A stretch of DNA of 64,000 nt from Ascaphus truei (taxonomy: Eukaryota; Chordata; Amphibia; Anura; Ascaphidae), in the NCBI GenBank assembly GCA_036426205.1, contig CM071573.1, positions 70,718,382 to 70,782,381 of the forward strand. The letters run 5' to 3'. The stretch's first letter is position 1; every line of letters begins with the position of its first letter. Positions 49,001-61,559 of this stretch are shown here, one piece after another. The notes under the pieces were generated by a model, which made no database searches, was not told where the DNA came from, and worked only from the letters and a program-made list of their open reading frames with translations. The position numbers and the translations under genes are program-made.

Positions 49001-52000
49001 GGTGACCTAATAACATCTTTTGGGTTTAAATATCACCTCTATGCTGACGACACACAAATTTACCTTTCAACCTCTGACCTTACACCTGCTGTACAGACCA
49101 AAGTTTCTGAATGTCTCTCTGCTATATCATCCTGGATGGCCCTCCGCCGCCTTAAACTCAACATGGCTAAAACAGAGCTCCTCATACTTCCTCCCAAACC
49201 TGGCCCTACTACCTCCTTCCACATTACTGTTGGAACTACGATCATTCACCCAGTAGCCCAAGCACGCTGCCTAGGGGTCACACTCGACTCCTCTCTCACA
49301 TTCGCCCCTCACATTCAAAACATATCTAAAACCTGTCGCTTTTTCCTCCGCAATATAACAAAGATACGCCCTTTCCTCTGTTGCTCGACTGCTAAAACGC
49401 GGACTCAGGCCCTCGTTCTCTCCCGTCTTGATTACTGTAACCTCCTGCTGTCCGGCCTTCCTGCCTCTCACCTGTCTCCCCTACAATCTATCCTAAACGC
49501 TGCTGCCAGAATCACTCTACTCTTTCCTAGATCTGTCTCAGTGTCTCCCCTGCTGAAATCCCTCTCCTGGCTTCCGATCAAATCCCGCAACTCACAATCA
49601 ATTCTTCTCCTCACTTTTAAAGCTTTACACTCTTCTGCCCCTCCTTACATTTCAGCCCTAATTTCTCGTTATGCACCATCCAGACTCTTGCGTTCTTCTC
49701 AAGGATGTCTTCTTTCTACCCCCTTTGTATCTAAAGCGCTCTTCCGCCATAAAACCCTTTTCACTGACTGCCCCACACCTCTGGAATGCCCTTCCCCTCA
49801 GTACCCGACTAGCACCCTCTCTATCCACCTTTAAGACCCACCTTAAGACACACTTGCTTAAAGAAGCATATGAATAGCACTGTGGATATTCTCAACATAT
49901 GATACATAAAGCTTGGCCCCCTGCAGACGCACTTACCAGAACTCCCTCCTACTGTCTCTGTACGTTCTCCCTACCTACCAATTAGACTGTAAGCTCCTCG
50001 GGGCAGGGACTCCTCAATGTTACTTTATGTCTAAAGCACTTATTCCCATGATCTGTTATTTATATTATCTGTTATTTATTTGATTACCACATGTATTACT
50101 ACTGTGAAGCGTTATGTACATTAATGGCGCTATATAAATAAAGACATACAATACAATATATGATTTACATTTGGGACGAGCATAAATACATGGTTGTACT
50201 GATATTAAATATGAGAGGGTAGCTGTGTTGCACACGTCAGATCATTTGTTTCCCTCACACTAAATTTGCTTATATGGAAAGTATATTGTATTAATAGCAC
50301 CTCAATAGAGATAAATAATGAATACTAAATGTTAGTGTGGTGCACAGGAATTTGCTTATATGGATTCCATGTAAATGGATGGAGAGGGAATACTCGGCAC
50401 GGTGATCCCTCAAGGTCCCATCTCCTAGTGTTGCTCCGGAAAAGTATACTGTACTACCTTGGGTACTTACTGCAACTGGCTCCTATCACAGGACATGAAA
50501 CACTCTTTTCACACATACTCTGTTGGATTCTAAGAAACTGCTACTTGGGACATAATATACTCCAGTTTTGTCTTTATCTCTGACTCTTCCAGCAACAATG
50601 CCTGGTACATATTTGCCATTATAGCATAATATTGCTCTTGATTTGGTCACATTGACACTTTACATCTGTTACAAGTTCAAGGCACAATTTGATCTTCAAT
50701 CAACATACATTTTTTACCTGTCTCCTAACAGGATTTTTATAAAAGAACTTTATTATTTCTTATTGCGCCGAGTGCAATTTATATCATATATATATATATT
50801 ATATTTTTGTAACCTTTTGTGAAACAAGCACGGTACACTTTTCGCTATATTAAATCTAAAATGTATTAAGTACCGTCTTCGGGGTCTAATTGAACTTAGT
50901 ACCTTTTTAAAGATATTAACAGCATTTTCGGACACATTTTGCTACATTGGGTTTTTGTGTAAATGACATTGTTTTTCTAGTACCAAGGGGACCAGGAACT
51001 TCTGCGCGTAGTAACAATGTACATTATTCTTGGTGGTGCAATGTAATGGAGGCGCAGTGTGATGTTTTTCTGGGGTCGTATTGCTCATTTTGAGTGCTCT
51101 GTGGGAAGGGAGTGATTCAGCTGGATGGTATTAACGCCTTTCACATGCATGGGGCACATTCTTGTTTGGTTATTTCAGGAACACTCAGTTCCCTTATCTG
51201 ACATGGGTTACTAATTCTTTATTAGGCATGAGGAACAAACAAGGTTATGCATTCGTTTCTTTTGTATCGCTTTATGGTGCCAACCACTTGCATCTAATAA
51301 TCAATGGTCAAATATAAGCTAAAAAATAGGATGAGGGACACAATTTGTAGGAACACTAAACCTTGTTATTTTAGAGCAAAATGTGCCATTCAGCAGCAAA
51401 AAAAATCTGTGATTAAAGAGATTTGCATTTACGAGCTTTCCTCCATTGAAGTTATACTGACATCTAGTGAGCCGATTGGGAAGTCCAGTCTGAAAGAGGG
51501 TTGGCATTCAAGCCAGATAGTTAGGGCTTCTATTCACAATGGCGGTGAATCTGTCTTCACCTTGCTGGGAAGATTTAAGCTCCATTCCACTGAATGGATC
51601 CTACATGTTCATGAACAACGGAAAGATGGCTTCCTAACATATTGAATAGGGACTACACAGATTACTATAAATTAAATATACCATGCTAGTGTACTAGCTT
51701 TTAGATGGATTATTGTATTGATTGGGATATGTTGACGGACAAGAATATGGGATTCATGAACGATTAGTAGAGGTGTATACTATAGGTGCATAGTGAAATA
51801 CCGAGATCTATTTAGCCAAGTCTCCCAGCTGCAAAGCTGGTAAAGAACCAATGCAAAATAACTGCACTTTGCATCCCAGACAAAAATACAACTGGTTTCT
51901 TTAAAGCTGCAGTTCAGGCAATATCCTGCATGTGTGTTTTTTTTTAATAAATCAGTTCTGTAGTAAGAAAAAATACTTTTAGCATTTTCTGTTTTTAAAA

Positions 52001-55000
52001 AAACAACTTTGAAAGACCAATTTTCTTGTATTCTATTTTAACAACCATTTGCTAAGGCACTGCCCCTTCATGTCCTGTCACAAGCCCTGGCACACCCCTT
52101 TGTCAGCCCTGCCCTCCCTCTAGCACATGTCAGTGCAGGAGTGCTCATGAATATTCATGAGCTTCCACTGAGTGACAGAAGCAGAAGAAAAACATATGCC
52201 ATATCTAAAGACCTTGCCAAATTTCGCCTATCAATACATGGACAACGAATTGACCGGCAGCTATACAGTTCTTTAGGTAATTAGAGATTGCCCACATGAA
52301 ACTATTGAAGTAAAAAAATTAATGAAAAAAAAAAAAAAGACTGAACTGCAGCTTTAAGTTCTAGATAATTTGCAGTGTCAATGAGATGTACGCTGATATG
52401 TTAAGCTAATATTTCTCTGGTGAATGCCGCACGTTAATTTCCTGCCTTGCAACTACCTGGAGAGATGCCTAATTTTCCAGAATTTACTTTAATCTGGAGC
52501 ACCTGTGAATAAGTACAGTATATGCTTATATCTAATCCAACGATTTAAGTGATAAAGGCGCTCCAACGCTTAGATGTGGGAATATATGCAATAAGCAAAT
52601 AAACAGGATAGGACAAGGGGGTATATAAATGAGATGATACTTGTAGTTAAGTCCCCAGATGGACTAATAATCCCTGGAGGGCAAGGTATAAGGTTAAATA
52701 CCCGAATCAAACCCTCATTGGGATGGTTCCTGGACTCACAATAAATATTCAATAAAGAATAGTACTCACAAAAAGCCCCTTTCCAATGTCCTGTAAGGCG
52801 TGCAGCCAGGTGAAGAGATGCTGGTCTCAGAGAACAGAATTGGAAGAAAAACCAGCGCACCGCCAAGAGTGCGTCCCAAACATATATGTTTAAAAAATCT
52901 TCTTTATTCAAACCATCTAGAAGTGGAGGTTAACACCCTCCTACCCGTTTCGTGTAAAAAAAACATTTACAAGAGTACTCCTTGATAAAGTGTATTTTTA
53001 CACGAAACGAGTAGGAGGGTGTTAACCTCCACTTCTAGATGGTTTGAATAAAGAAGAGTTTTTAAACATATCTGTTTGGGACGCACTCTTGGCGGTGCGC
53101 TGGTTTTTCTTCCAATATTCTATGTTTATATCTACAGTACATCCTGATGTATGACGTAAGTGCGCGGCGCGCCACCCAGAGATGTCTCTTTGTTTCTATA
53201 GGGTCCCACATTCTGGTATGTTATGCACACATGCCAACATTTTCTCGCGGACAATCGATAGATTTGGCTCCACTCCAATGACATCACTGACTGTCCTAAA
53301 TTCATACAAGCCATGCCCCATGACATCACTAGACCCACTCCCTTCCTGCCCAATGTAGCACACAGTAACTGCCTGAAACTCCCTCCCTCTTCATGAGTAA
53401 GGCCACGCTTATAGTCTTTGCTACGGCGGCGTGATGTCACCCGTCGCCGTTGTAGCAGCGATTTTTGCTTATAGAGACAACAAACAGCGACCGGGGGGCA
53501 TGGCGGGGGCGTGGCCATGAGCGGTTCGCCCTCATTGGCTGAACCACTCACGTGGCTGAAGACGTCACGCTGCAGTCGATGAAAAATCAATTTTCATTGA
53601 CTTCCAGCGACTGTGAACAATCCGTCGCCCTGCTCCTACTATAAGCGCACGTGATGGATTCAATACACTTGTTTTGATGCAATGTCACATTGCTGTCGCT
53701 ATCACTGTGACTATAAGCGTGGCCTAATAAGGCAGATCTAATCTGTTGATTTTAGATCAATTAGACCTGCCTGGCACTCAAAGCGGAGTATGGTGCAGTT
53801 GATTTATCTGTTATTCCCACTCGGCAGGCAATAAGGGGGTGCATGGGGATGAGAGGGAGGAGGGAGACCGATTCCAAACTTGTGACTCTCAAAATAGGGA
53901 GGGTTGGCATGTATACTTGAGCAGTCAATGGCATGTCATACCTGTATGTTTTTAAGGCATCAGTAGTGTATTGAACACGCACTCCAGTGTAAATTGCTGA
54001 AAGTTTATTAAGGAACAGTCAATGTTTTGGCCCTTTATCAATCCAAGTGTGCGCCACACATAACGTGCTTTCAAAACATTGCAGGCCCCTGTGGTAGCCA
54101 ATTAACAAGTGCTTATTTGCAAGGAGTGGCTCATCGAGACACATACAGTAAAACACGTTACTTACCAATCACAAAGATATTTTTCATCTCCTCTGAATCA
54201 TTGGAATGCAGCCTGATGTAGCGTATTCCCAGGATGCTGTAGAAAACAAAGCTGTTGTTCCCCACATCAGCATCCAGAGCTACTACTTTGATCAGTTCTG
54301 AGCCCACCTTTGCATCAGTGGCAACCCCTTAGAAAACAGGAAGCATTTGGAGATTAGAAGGTATACAATACAATACAATAAAAGTCATTTAGCCAATGTT
54401 TATCTGAATAATAAATACTAAATATTAAAAGCCTCAAAATACCCAAACAATGATATGACAACACTTTGGCAGAAAGTACTTTTTTTTTTTTTTTTTTTTA
54501 AAAGCCACTACTAGTAATGTTACTACTAGTAACAGAAATAATTATGTTAATATTTATTTATACACAGCACTAATTTGCTTTCTCTAAACATATATATAAA
54601 AAATGAAATGACAGCTATAGATGGGTGGATTTGCCAATCATGGACATTGTGGCTGGAGAAAAAAACTGCAAAAAGACATGAATTTTAACCCAAACCCACC
54701 AACAGGGAATGTCTTACTTAGCGAAAACATTTATTTCCAACTTTCACCAAAATGTGGGCCATTTTTTGGGGGGTGGAAAGTTGGCAAAACTTGTATAAAG
54801 TGTGTGAGTTCCCATGTCTCTATAGAGAACTATAGCTGTCTGACATGTTAATCTGGTTTGTAACTGTTACACACTCCTATAACATATTTTATCTTTAACT
54901 GGTCATGTAATGTCTTGTGTATATATAACCCTTCACTTAATGTAACTGTATTTGTAACCATGTGTTGTTATCATAACTCTGTGCCCAAGACATACTTGAA

Positions 55001-58000
55001 AACGAGAGGTAACTCTCAATGTATTACTTCCTGGTAAAACATTTTTTATCAATAAATAAAATAAATAAGACAATATTTATGCAATGCAGGGGTAAGAGCA
55101 CTAGACAAGTGGATTTCAATGTTAGCTGACAAAAAGACGAACAGTGACACTAGAAGTAAATGTAAGGATAATTGCGATATTTATTGTTAAACGTGTGAAA
55201 ACCTGATATGGGATCAGTCTGTTACTCCAGAACCTGTGACAGTAATGCGGGAGCCGAGTATCACACATTTAGCAATTCATTGTGATTTGGGGCTTAGATT
55301 GTAGTTTTATGTACAAACTGAGGATGAAACTGTAATGTGAGCTGTGGCTGAGAATCTTTGAAGCGTGTGAAATTCTTAGAACCATCGGCTTTGACAATGT
55401 TCTTTCTATGGCGTGAAGTACCTGCTGTGTATTCAGTCTTTGTGAACCGGGGAGGTTGGTCATTAATGTCTTCCAGGTAGATTTTCACTTCTTGCAAAGT
55501 AGAGTCTGTGCTGGGATCAAAGCTCTGGATCCTGGATGACCTCAGACTTTTTCGGGGTGACCAATTCTTGTTGCTGGAGGCTTTGACTACAAGGAAATAA
55601 AAAGGCTCCTTCTCTCTGTCCAAGTTGTGTCGCACGGTCAGTGTCCCCTCTGGAATCAGCTGGAAATTGCTTTCCTGATTACCGGCTAGAGAAGGAGGAA
55701 AGAAAACAAACTGGTTTATCTCCATTGTCCATCTGAGACTATTAAGCCTTCAACCCCCAAATATGTCAACATAATGTGCCCTATGAAGGTGATATTCAAC
55801 TATTCATGAAAGTTTTCTTGATAAATCCTGACTTTCAAATAATGCGTTTTCATATAACTTTTGTAAGATCAGAAGGTCATTATTTGTCTAGCTATTGATT
55901 AAAGCTCACCTTTATTTACATGGATATTCCGGAACAAGTCAAAGGTTTAGTACAGGGGTGGCCAATTCCAGTCCTCCAGCACAGGTAGCTCAATCAGTCC
56001 CTGCTTCAGCACAGGTAGGAAAATTTGACCTGTGGGTGGCCCTTGAGGACTGGAGTTGTCCACCCCTGGTTTAATATCTACATAGATCTTAAGTAGAGCT
56101 CATACCTATCTGTTGAGCTGCTCCTCTGCTTGATAGATATTTCTAAACTTGAATGCACAAGTAGTATAAAAATTATTTTTTATTAAAAAAAAAGTGAATG
56201 CACCAGTTCCCTGTACCTAATATAAGAACCATAAAACACAGTTTTGTGTCTATTTAATCCATGTTGATAAATCAACTGATTAGAAGGTCACTTTAACTTC
56301 CATGTCCTGACCAGCAACAGGTTTAGAACAAGTAAAGAAAAAAATGTCTCCCGTTACTTTTACAGGCATAATTCAGAATGTAAGGATTTACAGGCATACC
56401 CCGCATTAACGTACACAATGGGTCCAGAGCATGTATGTAAAGCGAAAATGTACTTAAAATGAAGCACTACCTTTTTTCCACTTATCGATGCATGTACTGT
56501 ACTGCAATCGTCATATACGTGTATAACTGATGTAAATAACACATTTGTAACAGGCTCTATAGTCTCCCCGCTTGCGCACAGCTTCGGTACAGGTAGGGAG
56601 CCAGTATTGCTGTTCAGGACGTACTGACAGGCGCATGCGTGAGCTGCCGTTTGCCTATAGGGCGATATGTCCTTACTCGCGAGTGTACTTAAAGTGAGTG
56701 TCCTTAAACCGGGGTATGCCTGTATAGTCTTCTCCCTTTTATGGAAATAATACACAGTAGAAGGAAATTACCTGCTATGAAATAATACACAATAGCATTA
56801 GAGCCCTCGTCTGCATCCACAGCGCCGCTAACGTTCCCCACTACTGTTCCAGGTTTGGAGTGTTCGCGGACAGAGAGGGTTTGGTACTGAGCGGCTCCTC
56901 TCTGCCAAGAGTCAAATAAACAGGTAAGTTATTAACCGACAACAGAAGCCAAAAAGCCTATTTACAATAGGGATGTTTCTATTGTACACCTGGTACCATT
57001 ATATACTCTGACAGACCTCTGTTCTATTCTCTTTGTCCTGCACTGTATGTATTTTGATTAAATAAAACCTGCTTCTTAATTCTACGAATCAAACACTTTG
57101 ACTGATTGTAACAGCCCTGTATAGTATTTTCATGACTAGCTGAAGTAAAAATAAAATCACTTAGCTATAGTGATCCAGGTGTTTGTTTAATTGGCTTAGA
57201 TAAACACGTGCAAAACATCGATCCTAGAACACAAAGTGTTGTGTGCTGTACTATAAGTGTAGTTGCTGTTTGATTAGATGTCAGTTAGATGCTTTCCATG
57301 CCTATATACTGTAAATGTTTGTACATTAAACGTATGCAAAAACACCTCCACATTCCAGTTCAAGGATGCTACTGTCTTTAAGGCCTTCACACTCAACATG
57401 ATGTTTTCATAAATAAAATGCAGTATATTTCACTTACTGGAGGTCTCACAAAGATGGGCTCATTATCATCAATGTCATCAAGTGCAACTTGAAGAGGAAG
57501 CATTGTCTCATAGGGCACTGGTTGGCCAAGGTCAAAGGCAACAATTATAAGCTACAACAAATAAAATACATTGAGCCTTAGTCCCCCAATAAACACACAC
57601 TGGAAAAAGTCATCTGGTGGTTCTACAATTCCTTGTCTCTACCAACATTAAATGTACTGTATGTAAATCAAGCTGTATATTCATATGAAGCCGGCTACTA
57701 CTCATTCTCCTGGTGGAGCTAGGAATGAGTTGCAGACTGCACCAGATGAATAGATGAATGGGTAAATGAATAGATGAATTTGACATCTATTCATCCCAAG
57801 GGCAGTACACACAACACACGGTCGTCCCTTAAGGCAGGGGTGCGCAAAGTTCCTGAGCTGCGCCCCCCTGCCCAGCAGTCGCAGAATTCGCGCCCCCCCC
57901 TCTCCAAGGACCCGGCGTCAAATGACGCTGCGGGTCATGTGACGTCACATCATGTGACCCCGCCGCGTCATTTGATGTGCGTTGCCATGGTGATGCGTCA

Positions 58001-61000
58001 CTGAAGAGCCGGCAGAGAGCAGGTAAGGGAGTTTCAAAGGCCTCACGCCTCCCCATGCATTTAATTTAAATGCCGTGGGGAAGAGCATAAGGCCTCTGCA
58101 ACCGCCGCGCCCCCCCCTAGAAATTCTTGCGCCCCCAGTTTATGCACCCCTGCCTTAAGGTTGGAGGAAAGGAGATTTCACCAGCAACAAAGGAAAGGGT
58201 TAGTTACAGTAAGGGCAGTTACAATGTGGAATTCATTACCCAGGGAGACTGTCTCCAAAAAAAGTTTGGACATCTATTTACAAAGGAAAGGTAAACAGGG
58301 ATATACCAAATAAGTAAACATGGGAAGGATGTTGATCCAGGGAGTAATGTGATTGCCAATATTTGGAGTCAGGAAGGAATTTATTTCTCCCCTTATGAGA
58401 TATCATTGGATGATGTGTCACTGGGGTTTTTTGTCTGACTTCCTCTGGATCAATATACTGTATATACAAATATAGAATAAGTATCCGTCAGCTACATTTT
58501 AGCATAGGTTGAACTACTATGTAACTATCACTGCACCATATGAATGAGGGCCAGCACCTTGGCTATTGTAATTGTACAGGCTTTGTCTGCTTTACTATGC
58601 TCTTAACCTAGTTAATCTCATTTGAGCCTTGGATGGCTCTAGTACTGTGGTGCTTGAATTCAATTACCAATTAATTAATCTAAAGCTAACAATTTGTTTG
58701 CTAAGTCATGAGTTTTACCAGCAGAGAGGGCAGCTAAACACCGCCGAGCCATTCACTGCTGGCTCTGATGCTGCCAGCGGGATTGAAAAAGAACACTGAA
58801 TTTTTCATTTAATCAAAGGCAGCCCTACATCCTTTGGAAGTGTTTCTAGTTGGGTGTGACACGCCATGCATTCCTTGAGTGACTCACGTTGTACATGGCT
58901 TGTTTCTCTCGGTCCAGTCTCTGTGCGGTCTGAATGAGTCCACTTATTGAATCAACGTTGAAGTACTCCCAGTCCTTGTTCCCTGCTCCGGTTTTGAGCA
59001 GGCTGTAACGTACGGCACCATTCAGCCCCTCATCGTTGTCAGTGGCGTAGACTTCATATACAGTGGATTTCAGGGGGATTTCCTATGAATGAACAAAGGT
59101 CCAAGAATAATATTTCAATATGCCACTAGAGGTCCCAGCAACACTTACAAGTGTCAACTATGCGTGCATGAAGATGCTGTCACACTTATTGTTGTTTATT
59201 TATAAAGCACCAACATATGCCGTAGTGCGGTACAATGAGGGGAACAGAGTGATATAAATGATATAAACAGAATGACCTACCAAATGAGTACAAACAAGCG
59301 CAAACAGATACAAAAGATAATGAGGGACCTGCCTAGAGCAGGGATGGGAACCTACAATCTAGAGCAGGGGTGGGCAACTCCAGACCTTAAGGGCCACCAA
59401 CAGGTCAGGTTTTCAGGATATCCCTGCTTCAGCACAGGTGGCTCCATCAGTGGCTCAGTCGAAGACATTTTTTCACTCCTGAAACTAAGCATTTGGTAGT
59501 GCGCAGCAATACTCAGTATTTCCATACAGCTGGGCTCTATCCTATATACTCCCCCCTCTCCCACCGCAAAAAAAGAAACCCCTTCCTCCCTATTTTTCTT
59601 TGTTTCCCCATACCACTCTCCCCCAAAAATATGAAAAACAATAAAATTTGAGTGAAAAATAAATACAATTAAAATAAGTAATGCATCTTTATTTAAGGTC
59701 CAGAGGGTCTATGTATTAAGGCAAATCTGCTGCAATTCTGTGGCCCCTCTAAATACGCCCCAGATATGTCAAAGAAAAAGTCCCACTGAAATCAGTATTT
59801 TAGAATTTTTGTTCATTTGCCACAGAATTGCACAACTTTTGCCTTGATACATGAAGATATATATGTAACATATACAAGCGATATTCTTAATTGCCTATAT
59901 ATACAGTTGAACCCCATTATAACTCGGTCCTCGGAGTCCACCCGATACAACCGCGTTATAACCGGGATCGCGATAAAAAAATAAAAAATGACTGCCGCGA
60001 TCAGGGGTTCCACGTCCGCCAGAGGGAGAGAGCTCTGATAACTGTCCCTGAAGCCGGTGTCGCAGCAGTACCCCAAAGCAGGACTTACCCGCAGCAGCTC
60101 ATCTGTGTGCTATGCAGAGAAGCTGTGAGTCTGCGAGAGGGGGAGGGAGCGGGGGGAGGATCTCATGCAGTCTGGGCCAGAATGTCAGCTGTCTGTGCAA
60201 GTCCCCCGGCCAGGAACCAGCTCCCTTCTCTCCTCCCCCCTGGCGGAGGTACAGGGAGGGAGGGAGGTATGTGTGTGTGTGTATGTGTGTCACCGCAATA
60301 GATGCCGCAGTTTACTGTCCTGCAGAGATTTACTTAAAAACACAAGGACCTTTCAGGACTCTAATAGGATCCTGGCTAGTCTGGCACCAGGGATATATAG
60401 TCAGACCCAGCCGAAGGGATGCCTGCTGCTGTTAACTTTTTGGGAGCAGCAAAGAGCATATGTACGGGGGGCTTTATGTTTTGGCATAAAGGAATCTTCC
60501 CTGCAAATCCCAAGATGAGGTATGGGAATAATTATTACTGAGCTGATCTTTACTGTAACAGGAATTGTACTTTTTTGTATCTCCACTGCTTATTCCCAGT
60601 TTAAATCACAGGGTTCAGGATTATGTGCATGGATGTGTGTGCCTATATCGCAATAAGTCCGTGTTTGTTAGTAAAGGGCTGCAAACTTTTGTACACTCGT
60701 TTCAAAGAAGTGAAGAATAGAAATAGTAAGTTCTTAACAAAAGTCGCATATTTTCCACAGTGACTGAATATGGGGAAATGTGGGTTCATTTGGGGAGATA
60801 ATCAGCTGATTATGGAACTGCACATTAGTCAAAAAAAAATTCTTCTAAAATCAACAATCTTGTACAGATTTTTTCTCAGCAGAACTGTAAATCTTCAGAT
60901 GGAAGTGATTCTTGTAACTACTTACAGTTCAAAAGAAAAGAGAGAGGGGGGGAGCGGGGGGTGAGTTTCCCAACCAGGAACCAGCTCCCTTCTCTACTCC

Positions 61001-61521
61001 CCCCCAGCGGAGGTACAGGGAGGGAGGGAGGTGTGTGTCAGCAGTACAGGAGAAGCTCGTGAGTCTGGGCTGGGATGTCACCTGTCTGTGTGAGTCACCC
61101 GGCCAGGAACCAGCTCCCCTCTCTCCTCCCCCCAGGCGGAGGTACAGGGAGGGAGGGGGGAAAGGTGTGTGTATGGGGGGATGGGATGTGCAGGGGGGGT
61201 GATGTGCAGGAAGGGGGGATGTAATGGGCAGGGGGGATGGGAAGGGATGTGCAGGGGGGTTGATGTGTAGACAGGGGGTTGATGTGAAGGCAGTGGGATG
61301 TGATGTGCAGGAAGGGGGGATGTGATGGGCAGGGGGGATGGGATGTGATGTGCAGGGGGAGTGATGGGGGATGTGATGGGCAGGGGTGGTGGGATGTGAT
61401 GTGCAGGGGAGTATTGTGTGTGTCCGTCCGTTAGTAATAAAGCTTTAAAAAAAAAATAGCGTTTAAAAAACGGGAGCCACACTCACACCGCGTTATAAGC
61501 GGATTGTGCTATAACGGAGTT

Positions 61522-61559
<38 letters not shown>

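Noticed and set aside
51304..51645. 113-codon open frame in a CDH23 intron
   Set aside because: No motif; wrong strand for CDH23; typical chance frame in AT-rich DNA.
53990..54080. TTGATAAAGGGCC...AAAACATTGAC on the - strand, another fold-back-type core
   Set aside because: The partner arm is absent and GAAAC is changed to AAAAC; too degraded to call.
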